A DNA stretch of 5,346 nt from an uncultured Clostridia bacterium (GCA_934278965.1 CAKQWL010000059.1:1-5346), one strand, 5' to 3'; shown: positions 1-5,159, counted from the stretch's first letter. Numbers and translations: made by a program. The notes: a model not told the origin generated them from the sequence alone.

Positions 1-516
1 CTTGCCGAAAATGGACTTCCACAGCGATTGGAGGAAATTGCTGACACCGGAATTGCTCCCGCTTGAAAAGACCTCCGCAACGGTCGGCTCTACCACCGAA
101 ACACTCCTCGTCGTCTGGTAAACCACCTTGTTGTCCGCCCCGATCGTATCGACCCGGACAATGTAATTGCCGAGCGCTACATTCTCAAGCTTTTTCGTAT
201 AAAAGCTGAGACTGGAAGTCGATGTAAAATTATCCGAGGTGAATACGGAATTCCAGCTTACAATCTTCGCCTCACTCACAGTCCCGTCCGGCGCCGTGAT
301 CGCCTGCATTGTCACATTTTCCTTCAATACACTGACGCGAACGGTCTCCGGTTTTGTTATCTTCACAGAAATGAGCAGACTCGTCGAATCTACCGGCGTA
401 TCCGCAACCGGATTCACAATGGTAACATTCGGATCCGCTTCCGCGCCGAATACGGTACCTGTCATGCCGAATACCAAAATCAGCATGAGCATCACAAACG
501 CGATTCCTCTTCTCAA
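1..516 (-). CDS. Secreted protein of unknown function, Ig-like, 3' end cut by window edge
   Basis: The frame is open for 172 codons to the window edge. The N-terminus is a classical signal peptide: a short basic n-region (MRRG), a hydrophobic core at residues 5-18 rich in V, M, L, I and F, and a likely cleavage near residues 24-27 (VFG or AEA). The mature part is short alternating hydrophobic/polar stretches rich in V, T, S and N, suggesting a beta-sandwich of the Ig/fibronectin type; I do not recognise the family. The visible end (residues 160-172) is an aromatic-containing segment LQSLWKSIFGK that may be close to the true C-terminus. I chose the TTG start at 514-516 because an AAAGGAGG ribosome binding site lies 7 bases before it. 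An in-frame ATG at 544-546 would add ten residues (MRRYEKGGAL) but has a poorly spaced site. It follows an MFS gene but is separated from it by a terminator and has its own phased-repeat promoter. Function is unknown; export is the secure inference. Confidence 0.75.
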   Translation of the reverse strand, partial: MRRGIAFVMLMLILVFGMTGTVFGAEADPNVTIVNPVADTPVDSTSLLISVKITKPETVRVSVLKENVTMQAITAPDGTVSEAKIVSWNSVFTSDNFTSTSSLSFYTKKLENVALGNYIVRVDTIGADNKVVYQTTRSVSVVEPTVAEVFSSGSNSGVSNFLQSLWKSIFGK

Positions 517-580
517 CAGAGCCCCTCCTTTCTCATATCGTCTCATCCTGCAGTGTCCACTCCTCCACAGTACTGGTTTC

Positions 581-635
581 AGTATACAGGAATTTTGTTA
601 CAGCTTTATTACAACGGCTTTAAGTTGGATTTACA
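581..635 (-). promoter_or_regulatory. Promoter with four 11-bp phased TGTAA-type repeats (putative PhoP/PhoB-like activator array)
   Basis: Read on the minus strand from 635 to 581 the sequence divides into 11-bp units: TGTAAATCCAA, CTTAAAGCCGT, TGTAATAAAGC, TGTAACAAAAT, then TCCTGTATACT, whose last six bases (586-581) are a good -10. Units 3-4 (614-597, TTGTAATAAAGCTGTAAC) match the E. coli Pho box consensus at 14 of 18 positions by my alignment, and the 10-base gap to the -10 is that of PhoB-activated promoters. On the opposite strand the repeats read TTACA with an 11-bp period, also the pattern of Bacillus PhoP sites (TTAACA-like hexamers with 5-base spacers). No good -35 hexamer is present, as expected for activator-dependent promoters. 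The transcript would start near 575, leaving a leader of about 58 bases before the TTG start. Identifying the regulator as PhoP is inference; another OmpR-family response regulator is possible. Confidence 0.65.
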
Positions 636-656
636 TTTGGTTTTTCTTTCCGATCA

Positions 657-698
657 AAAATGCCGGCAGCGGATTAAGCTGTCCGCCGTCGGCATTTT
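657..698 (-). terminator. Bidirectional Rho-independent terminator after the MFS gene
   Basis: The arms are 661-674 (TGCCGGCAGCGGAT) and 681-694 (GTCCGCCGTCGGCA) with a 6-base loop. They pair over 14 positions with one mismatch and two G-T wobbles, and are extended by A-T pairs at 657-660 with 695-698. On the minus strand the stem is followed by five Ts; on the plus strand by a broken T-rich run. Both flanking genes are on the minus strand, so it most likely ends the MFS transcript, which stops 104 bases upstream, and insulates the secreted protein gene, whose regulatory repeats begin about 20 bases beyond it. Confidence 0.8.
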
Positions 699-801
699 CA
701 TTTTTTCTTTTTCGACCTGCCGTCTTTAACGAGCGCTGACGCTTTTTTCCTCTCTGCGCCCTTTTCTGCACCTTCCAGGTTTTCAAACCTGCGTTTTGCT
801 T

Positions 802-2067
802 TTATTCTGGTTCGGCCGCACCTTTCATCACACGCAGTCCGGCCTCACATTTCCTTGCATGGCTTCGAATCCAGAAAGAATTCAGGATTCCCAGCACGCA
901 GATTCCGATCAGAAACAGGAAAATGTAGGTGTACCCTCCGGCGCCGTATGTGTCCAGGAAGTGGCCGAAGATCGGCGGAATGACTCCGTCCGTAATCGGC
1001 AGTACGCCCGACAGACCGATGGTAGTGCCCATCAGTGCCGGAGAGATGTGGAGTTCCCGGATCACAGAATAATTGACCGAATACACCGGCATAACCACCA
1101 GCGACGGCAGCAGCGAATAAATACATACCATCGTCACATTGGAATCCGGTCCGAACAGGAACACACCGGCAAACAAAAGCGCAATGATCGAGAACGCGGC
1201 AATAAACCATTTGGTCGTCGATTTGAAGACCCGATCCGCCATAATCCCGCCGAGCGGCGCAAGCATCATTGCCCCGTATGTTCGAATAACCGAAAAGGCA
1301 GAAGAAGCATCCGGATTGATTTTGAGGACATCGATCAGATACGGATTGAAATAAGATACATTGGCATAAAGCGCATAGGTACAGATGCTTGAAATCATCA
1401 GCATATAAAGCCCAGGCCATTTGATAACATACTTAATGTCACTGACCTTGATATTATCATCATCCCCCTGCATGATTTCGCCGCGTTCCTTTTTTGTTCT
1501 TTCGCTTTCAAGAAAGAAAATCACCAGAATCGTTGCAAATCCCGTAATGACTCCGACGGCCCACATGGCTCCGCGGAACCCGAATTGAGTGCTCGCCCAG
1601 AGCGAGATAATATTCCCGAGCATGCCGGAAAACCCATTGATAAAATAATAGGTTCCGAAGGAGTTGCCTGCGTTGTCCGCGCTTCCGAGATTATTGATAT
1701 ATTTGATCAGGGACGGCCAGTACGCGGTGCTTGTCGTAATTCCCATCAGCGCCCACACAACGAGTGCCGCTGTATAAGAAGAAACGAACATCGCGTAAAT
1801 AAAGGTCAGGAGCGTGGTCCCTCCCACAGAAAAGACAATCGTCTTTTTGGCATCCATTTTATCGGATAGATACGCCCCCGGAATCGATGAAATGCTGACA
1901 AAGACCGCGTATACCGAGCTCAGAAATCCAAGCTGCGTATTGGTGATCTGCATCGTTCCGATCATCTGATCGTAAAAAACATACCGAATATACGGCAGGA
2001 TATAGATCGTCCCGCCCATAAACCCCAGTGAAATCAGAGAAAGCCAGTAACGCACTTTTCTGTTCAT
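802..2067 (-). CDS. Major facilitator superfamily transporter, substrate unknown
   Basis: This 421-residue protein has the length and hydrophobicity of a 12-helix MFS permease of the inner membrane. The loop between helices 2 and 3 carries the MFS signature GAYLSDKMDAKK (residues 64-75; Asp69 is the conserved acidic residue), and the equivalent loop of the second half carries GGIMADRVFK (273-282). A charged cytoplasmic loop at about 187-216 separates the halves. The helix 4-5 region is polar-aromatic (AYWPSLIKYINN, 115-126). The look is that of the sugar-phosphate/organic-anion type MFS (COG2271-like), but the substrate cannot be read from the sequence. The ATG start is preceded by AAGGAGAG with a 9-base gap. 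Transcription is monocistronic as far as visible: a terminator lies downstream and a repeat-rich region shared with the divergent RNase H gene lies upstream. I could not find a convincing promoter there. No neighbouring catabolic genes hint at a substrate. Confidence 0.9.
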   Translation of the reverse strand: MNRKVRYWLSLISLGFMGGTIYILPYIRYVFYDQMIGTMQITNTQLGFLSSVYAVFVSISSIPGAYLSDKMDAKKTIVFSVGGTTLLTFIYAMFVSSYTAALVVWALMGITTSTAYWPSLIKYINNLGSADNAGNSFGTYYFINGFSGMLGNIISLWASTQFGFRGAMWAVGVITGFATILVIFFLESERTKKERGEIMQGDDDNIKVSDIKYVIKWPGLYMLMISSICTYALYANVSYFNPYLIDVLKINPDASSAFSVIRTYGAMMLAPLGGIMADRVFKSTTKWFIAAFSIIALLFAGVFLFGPDSNVTMVCIYSLLPSLVVMPVYSVNYSVIRELHISPALMGTTIGLSGVLPITDGVIPPIFGHFLDTYGAGGYTYIFLFLIGICVLGILNSFWIRSHARKCEAGLRVMKGAAEPE

Positions 2068-2162
2068 ATTACATCTCTCCTTTTTGAACTTTTTCGCCTT
2101 TTACCACTCGAAAGAAAGCATTCCGCGCTCCCTTGATCTGCCCGGATCCGCTCAACGGATGA

Positions 2163-2217
2163 ATTACCGATGCTGGATCACAGATAGCGGATTACCGATG
2201 GATCCTGCAGATCCTGC
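2163..2217. repeat. Short imperfect direct repeats upstream of the RNase H gene
   Basis: ATTACCGATG occurs at 2163-2172 and 2191-2200 (28-base period). It is followed by two tandem 9-bp units, GATCCTGCA at 2201 and GATCCTGCG at 2210. The surrounding bases from 2132 to 2222 are rich in GGATC/GATCC words that can form small competing hairpins, for example GATCC-TGC-GGATC at 2210-2222 followed by a T run. They look like slippage or local duplication products between the divergent MFS and RNase H genes; no regulator site is recognised. Confidence 0.6.
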
Positions 2218-2252
2218 GGATCATTTTTTACTTATGGTGTTTTCTCCGAAAA

Positions 2253-2258
2253 TATGAT
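2253..2258 (+). promoter_or_regulatory. Candidate -10 element of the RNase H gene
   Basis: TATGAT sits 39 bases before the preferred GTG start. The sequence 17 bases upstream (ACTTAT) is a poor -35, so the promoter is weak or activator-dependent if real. A start site near 2265 would leave a leader of about 33 bases containing the AAAGGGGGA ribosome binding site, which agrees with the GTG start rather than the in-frame ATG at 2265. Confidence 0.35.
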
Positions 2259-2297
2259 AAGGTTATGTCAAAGAAAAGAGCAAAAGGGGGATTTTTC

Positions 2298-2858
2298 GTG
2301 AAACCGGTACGGATTTATACAGACGGCGGATGCAGCGGCAATCAAAGCGAGGAAAACATCGGGGGATACGGCGCGATACTCGAATACGGTGAGTACCGCA
2401 AAGAGATTTTCGGCGGCGAAAAGAATACAACGAACAACCGCATGGAAATGACGGCGCTCCTCGAAGCGCTCAACGCATTAAAAAAAGAAGACCTCTCGCT
2501 TGAGATCTTCTCTGACAGCTCTTACCTGATGAATTGTTTTCGGGAAAAATGGTACGAAAACTGGCGGAAAAACGGCTGGAAAACTTCCGAGAAGAAACCC
2601 GTGGAAAACCGCGACCTCTGGGAAGCCCTGCTCGCGCATCTCGACCGCCACCATTCTTTTTCCTTTTACCGCGTCAAGGGACATGTCAACCTGGGCAGCA
2701 AGAAAACTAATTTCGAGGCACTTTATCAAAAATTTACCGAGTGGAACGGCCCCGACTTCTCCTTCGACGATTTCCGTTATATCACGCAGATGAACAATCG
2801 CGCGGACGAGCTTGCCGGTCTCGGAATCCGCCGGATCCGAGATGCCGAAGCCGAATAA
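2298..2858 (+). CDS. rnhA: Ribonuclease HI with internal insertion
   Basis: Ribonuclease HI cleaves the RNA strand of RNA-DNA hybrids (R-loops, Okazaki primer remnants) in the cytoplasm. Numbered from the GTG start (186 residues), the catalytic carboxylates are Asp9 in IYTDGGCSGN, Glu50 in NNRMEM, Asp73 in IFSDSSY and Asp170 in MNNRADELA; His129 in KGHVN matches the flexible catalytic histidine of E. coli RNase HI, and the Trp-rich basic region (84-99) matches its handle. The usual gap between that His and the last Asp is about ten residues; here it is 41, an insertion with an aromatic patch (FTEWNGPDFSFDDFRY, 146-161). The protein is thus longer than the usual 150-160 residues. The GTG is chosen because AAAGGGGGA lies 7 bases before it and the protein then begins MKPVRIYTDG like other family members. 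The in-frame ATG at 2265 adds eleven lysine-rich residues and has no good binding site. No hybrid-binding N-terminal domain is present. Confidence 0.92.
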   Translation: MKPVRIYTDGGCSGNQSEENIGGYGAILEYGEYRKEIFGGEKNTTNNRMEMTALLEALNALKKEDLSLEIFSDSSYLMNCFREKWYENWRKNGWKTSEKKPVENRDLWEALLAHLDRHHSFSFYRVKGHVNLGSKKTNFEALYQKFTEWNGPDFSFDDFRYITQMNNRADELAGLGIRRIRDAEAE

Positions 2859-2965
2859 ACAGCCTTGAATAAACAATAAGATACGAGTCCGTTATCACAG
2901 CCCGTCAGTTATCATGGTTTGTTATTGCCATGGTTTGTTCAATAAAATGCGAGTACCGTTTACAG
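2853..2965. repeat. Cluster of imperfect direct repeats between convergent genes
   Basis: Four small duplications overlap here. GAATAAACA occurs at 2853-2861 (containing the RNase H stop) and 2867-2875. GTTATCA occurs at 2891-2897 and 2908-2914. CATGGTTTGTT occurs at 2913-2923 and 2929-2939. A 25-27-base segment at 2875-2901 (AATAAGATACGAGTCCGTTA...) recurs at 2941-2965 (AATAAAATGCGAGTACCGTT...) with two substitutions and three single-base indels; this second copy includes the stop and last codons of the deacylase gene. The only hairpin is weak (CATGG with CCATG, 2913-2933), so no convincing terminator for either convergent gene was found. Confidence 0.6.
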
Positions 2966-3451
2966 CGGCATATAAATGACCTCACTTCCCGCTTCTGTCA
3001 GGAGTCTGTCCACATCCCGGACAGCGAGAAGCAGGCTGCAGTCGTTTTCATTCGGATGCGCGCCGAAATGCGGATCCGCCCGCAGCGCCTCATCAAAGAC
3101 AACGAGCGTCCGATGCTCTTTGTCATTCAGTACGCCAAAGGGAGAAACGGAACCCGGAATCAGGGCAAGGTATTCCCAAAGCTCTTCCGGTGAGGCAAAA
3201 GAAAGCGACTTGGCCCCGAGCTTGCCTTTCAGCTCCTTCAAATTCAGCGGTTTATGCGCTTCCATAATGGCAAGGTAATATTTCCCGGTCTTTTTATCCC
3301 GCAGAAATAGATTCTTTGTATCTGTCATATACTCCGGCATCCCGACCTGATCGGCTTCCTCCACCGTAAAGACCGGAATATGATCGTATCTCTCGTACGG
3401 AATTCCTTTTTCATCCAAAATTTTCAAAACTTCTTCTTTTCCGATTCTCAT
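2960..3451 (-). CDS. ProX/YbaK-type aminoacyl-tRNA deacylase (prolyl-tRNA synthetase-associated domain)
   Basis: This 163-residue single-domain protein belongs to the YbaK/ProX superfamily of free-standing editing domains, which hydrolyse mischarged tRNA (typically Ala-tRNA(Pro)) in the cytoplasm and correct errors of prolyl-tRNA synthetase. Features seen: RYDHIPVFTVEEA (21-33), Lys46 in TKNLFLRDKK (the conserved lysine of the editing pocket), the loop PGSVSPFGVLND (99-110) and HPNENDCS (132-139), in the order and spacing of the ProXp-ala/PrdX subgroup. The length is normal. The start ATG overlaps the TGA of the upstream LysR gene by four bases (ATGA), and its own binding site is only a weak purine run (GAGAAGAAA), which points to translational coupling. 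The specificity (Ala, Cys or other) cannot be settled by eye. Its gene end lies inside a local duplication shared with the intergenic region. Confidence 0.88.
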   Translation of the reverse strand: MRIGKEEVLKILDEKGIPYERYDHIPVFTVEEADQVGMPEYMTDTKNLFLRDKKTGKYYLAIMEAHKPLNLKELKGKLGAKSLSFASPEELWEYLALIPGSVSPFGVLNDKEHRTLVVFDEALRADPHFGAHPNENDCSLLLAVRDVDRLLTEAGSEVIYMPL

Positions 3452-4353
3452 TTTTCTTCTCTTTTCTTCAGTGTTTCGGATATTTTCTGCTGCAGCACAG
3501 CAACAAATTTTTCAGCTGCTCCGGAAAAAACCTGATATTTTCGCCACGCGATATAGTGATTGGCCGAAAGCACCGGCTCCAGCGGCCGAAAGCAAAGCTT
3601 GCCCTCCCAGGAGGTGTCCACCAAATGCTTCAGGGTCAAGGCATATCCGACATGGTTTTCCGCAAGAACCGCTCCGTTAAAAATCAAGTTATAGGTCGCC
3701 GCAATGTTCAGATTCTCCGCCGGACACCCAAACCAGCCGGCCAGTTCGTTTTTCATCAGCGCCTGCCGCGAGCAAATCAGCGGCAGACCCGCAAGATCCG
3801 CCGGCCGGATTTCGGCTTTTTCTGCAAGAGCGCTGTCCTTCCGCATCAGCAGACCCCAAACATCCGTCGTCGGCAGCTTGATATAATCGTACCGAGACAG
3901 ATCCGCTTCCCCGATAAAAAACCCAAAATCAAGAAGCCCTTTGTCCAGCTGCTCCGAAACATCGGAAAAATCCCCGCTGCAAAGATGCACTCGAATTCCC
4001 GGATAACGCTGCCGCAGTGCCTCGATGGTTTTCGCGATCAGAGAAAAACCGGCACTTTCGCCGCATCCGATATAAAGATCTTCCTGGATATCGTCCTCTA
4101 TCGTTCCGATCTCAGCCTTCGTCTTTTCCAAAAGTGTGATAATTTCCTCCGCACGTTTTTCTAAGATCCGGCCCTCTTCCGTCAGCGTAATCCGGCGGCT
4201 GCCTCTCAAAAACAGCTGGCGGCCAAGCTCCTCTTCCAGCTCCTTCATCTGTCTCGACAGCGGGGGCTGTGTCATATGAAGCCGCTCGGTCGCCGCTGTA
4301 ATGCTACCCTCCCGTGCAATGGTAAGAAAATACTGCAATGTTCGAATATCCAT
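3448..4353 (-). CDS. LysR-family transcriptional regulator
   Basis: This 301-residue protein has the normal LysR layout. Residues 1-60 are the winged helix-turn-helix: LQYFLTIAREGSITAAT, the recognition helix TQPPLSRQMKELEEELG (28-44), then the wing LFLRGSRRITLTEEG (47-61). A linker helix follows to about 90, then an effector-binding domain of the periplasmic-binding-protein type starting at LYIGCGESAGF and ending near 295. DFGFFIG and AWRKYQ are typical landmarks of the two effector subdomains. The ligand is not deducible. The ATG start has AAAAAGGA ten bases upstream and lies about 23 bases after the predicted transcription start of a strong promoter. It is the first gene of a two-gene operon and overlaps the deacylase gene by four bases. 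The gene it regulates is uncertain: unlike classical LysR arrangements there is no nearby divergent gene, the next plus-strand gene being about 850 bases away. Regulation of its own operon is the simplest inference. Confidence 0.93.
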   Translation of the reverse strand: MDIRTLQYFLTIAREGSITAATERLHMTQPPLSRQMKELEEELGRQLFLRGSRRITLTEEGRILEKRAEEIITLLEKTKAEIGTIEDDIQEDLYIGCGESAGFSLIAKTIEALRQRYPGIRVHLCSGDFSDVSEQLDKGLLDFGFFIGEADLSRYDYIKLPTTDVWGLLMRKDSALAEKAEIRPADLAGLPLICSRQALMKNELAGWFGCPAENLNIAATYNLIFNGAVLAENHVGYALTLKHLVDTSWEGKLCFRPLEPVLSANHYIAWRKYQVFSGAAEKFVAVLQQKISETLKKREEK

Positions 4354-4382
4354 AAGAAAATTTTCCTTTTTCTATTTCTTTT

Positions 4383-4411
4383 ATTTTAGCATGCGCACTC
4401 CCTGTTTTCAA
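4383..4411 (-). promoter_or_regulatory. Sigma-A promoter of the LysR-deacylase operon
   Basis: On the minus strand TTGAAA (4411-4406) and TAAAAT (4388-4383) are separated by exactly 17 bases; each hexamer is one base off (TTGAAA) or one off (TAAAAT) from consensus. The predicted start lies near 4376, leaving a short purine-rich leader with AAAAAGGA. The spacer contains the overlapping palindromes TGCGCA and GCATGC, a possible operator, but no clear T-N11-A LysR box was identified. Confidence 0.7.
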
Positions 4412-4537
4412 GCCCGGCCGGCCCATGCGGAAAAACCGGCGGACAAAGCGCAGCCCCCCGCCGCGCCGACCATCGCCGTCCTTATCCGCAAACACCGGCA
4501 TCGGATTTTTCTATATTTTAGCGCAAAGGCCCTGTTA

Positions 4538-4740
4538 TTATCTTTTTCTTCTTTTTTGGGCGAAAAGGATAATTTTTTTGTCGCCCAAAAAATGAATTTT
4601 ATCCTTTTTCTCTTTTTTTGGAGTTTCGGATACTTTTACCGTGGCCTCCGGCCTTGTAGGAGGATTTTTTGCCTCCATTTTTTTGAAAAAGAATAATAAA
4701 CGCAAAACACCCGCTGATTTTTTGCCCCAAAATTATCCTT
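4538..4740. repeat. Three degenerate TTATCC/pyrimidine repeats interlaced with inverted repeats
   Basis: A pyrimidine-rich word recurs three times: TTATCTTTTTCTTC at 4538, TTATCCTTTTTCTC at 4599 and TTATCCTTCTCCTT at 4733. The second and third are each preceded by GCCC(C)AAAA. Interlaced are a perfect 12-bp inverted repeat, TTTTTTGGGCGA (4552-4563) with TCGCCCAAAAAA (4581-4592), and a perfect 10-bp one, AAAAGGATAA (4563-4572) with TTATCCTTTT (4599-4608). The AAAAGGATAA arm could pair with either the first or the second TTATC copy, so alternative structures compete. Confidence 0.65.
4645..4684 (+). other. Three-arm CCTCC/GGAGG/CCTCC hairpin set with T runs
   Basis: CCTCC at 4645-4649 can pair with GGAGG at 4659-4663, followed by ATTTTTT; alternatively GGAGG pairs with CCTCC at 4672-4676, followed by ATTTTTTT. 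Both look like weak (5-bp) terminators on the plus strand, and they exclude each other. No plus-strand gene is seen directly upstream, so what transcript they would act on is unknown. Confidence 0.35.
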
Positions 4741-4885
4741 CTCCTTTCATTTTTCTAAAAAAGATACTTCTGCTTTGCAAAACACGGCGCTGCCGGATGC
4801 GGCCTTTGCAGAGTACCGGCTTCGCCGATTTTACTGCTTCGCTGCGCCTTGCCGCACCGGACGCGCGGCCGCTTCTGTAGGATCC

Positions 4886-5024
4886 GGCGCCGCCGCCCGC
4901 TGCTGCGGGTCTGTCATCTTCGTAGCGCGGCGTAGTGCCGTCTGCCATCTTCGTAGCACGGCGCGGCGCAGTGCCGGCCTGCCTCACTGCGGCAAGCTTC
5001 TTATTTTTACGGGGCGGCGGCGCC
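4886..5024. repeat. 13-bp perfect GC-only inverted repeat enclosing 113 bases
   Basis: GGCGCCGCCGCCC at 4886-4898 is the exact reverse complement of GGGCGGCGGCGCC at 5012-5024. It encloses the imperfect tandem repeat at 4911-4976. The right arm also lies in a local hairpin (GGGGCG-GCGG-CGCCCC, 5011-5026), and 4896-4909 forms CCCGC-TGCT-GCGGG. The local GC bias raises the chance of such matches, so significance needs a shuffled-sequence test. Confidence 0.55.
4911..4976. repeat. Two-copy imperfect tandem repeat (31 and 35 bases)
   Basis: Copy 1 (4911-4941) starts CTGTCATCTTCGTAGCGCGG and copy 2 (4942-4976) starts CTGCCATCTTCGTAGCACGG. They differ at a few bases plus a four-base GC insertion in copy 2. 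Both end in a CGGC-loop-GCCG hairpin (loops GTAGT and GCAGT). A degenerate third partial copy (CTTCTGTAG) lies at 4872-4880. Confidence 0.7.
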
Positions 5025-5103
5025 CCCTGTTTTGTGAGGAAGCGGCGGCGGCCTGTCTTCTTCAGGCGTCGGCAGTCTGTTTTCGGCCCGCGGCGGCAGC
5101 ACT

Positions 5104-5120
5104 GTATTTTCTCAAAATAC
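5104..5120. promoter_or_regulatory. Perfect AT-rich palindrome, possible operator
   Basis: GTATTTT-CTC-AAAATAC is a 7-bp perfect inverted repeat with a 3-base centre, placed about 30 bases upstream of the extended -10 of the TSCPD gene, just upstream of the -35 position. The A run that follows on the plus strand rules out a normal terminator reading forward. No known operator consensus was recognised. Confidence 0.4.
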
Positions 5121-5150
5121 AAAAAATAGTAGGATTTTGTATGCTTTTTG

Positions 5151-5159
5151 TGGTAGAAT
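5151..5159 (+). promoter_or_regulatory. Extended -10 promoter of the TSCPD gene
   Basis: TGGTAGAAT is a TGn-extended -10 (TAGAAT at 5154-5159) of the type common in Firmicutes. The -35 position is weak, which extended -10 promoters tolerate. The predicted start near 5166 gives a leader of about 43 bases ending in the ribosome binding site GGAGG at 5196-5200. Confidence 0.6.

Larger units (their letters stand above)
4412..5103. other. Gene-free region with an abrupt composition step
   Basis: No credible gene was found in these roughly 700 bases on either strand. The open frames present give low-complexity, arginine/alanine/cysteine-rich translations, lack ribosome binding sites and show no family resemblance. 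By hand count 4501-4740 is about 35% GC and 4801-5100 about 68% GC. The left half contains pyrimidine-rich direct and inverted repeats. The right half contains GC-only words (GGCGCC, GCGGCGGC), a tandem repeat and a long-range inverted repeat. It may be a decayed or non-coding insertion, or may encode structured RNA; the sequence alone does not decide. Confidence 0.65.

Noticed and set aside
239..739. Plus-strand 166-codon frame opposite the secreted protein gene
   Set aside because: It lies antisense to a gene with a signal peptide and strong start signals, and it runs through the terminator and the regulatory repeats.
775..790. CAGGTT-TTCA-AACCTG hairpin just after the MFS stop as a terminator
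   Set aside because: On the gene's strand it is not followed by a T run; the strong stem at 657-698 is the better terminator.
845..1420. Cysteine-rich 191-codon minus-strand frame inside the MFS gene
   Set aside because: It is an alternative frame of a convincing membrane transporter gene; the cysteine and arginine content is a frame-shift artefact.
2265..2297. Upstream in-frame ATG as the start of RNase H
   Set aside because: It has no proper ribosome binding site and would coincide with the predicted transcription start; the GTG at 2298 has AAAGGGGGA at good spacing and gives the family's usual N-terminus.
4304..4501. Minus-strand 65-codon frame overlapping the LysR start
   Set aside because: It runs through the predicted promoter and the LysR start in another frame, with a low-complexity R/G-rich translation and no binding site.
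4552..4592. 12-bp inverted repeat read as a Rho-independent terminator
   Set aside because: The stem is preceded by Ts and followed by As on both strands, the reverse of a terminator.
4911..4976. CRISPR-like array
   Set aside because: There are only two diverged copies directly abutting, with no spacers and no cas genes nearby.
4733..5122. Minus-strand 129-codon open frame across the GC-rich block (also overlapping plus-strand frames at 4775-5185 and 4935-5129)
   Set aside because: The translations are arginine/alanine-rich low-complexity sequence, have no ribosome binding site or family motif, and run across the tandem repeats; long frames are expected by chance at 68% GC.
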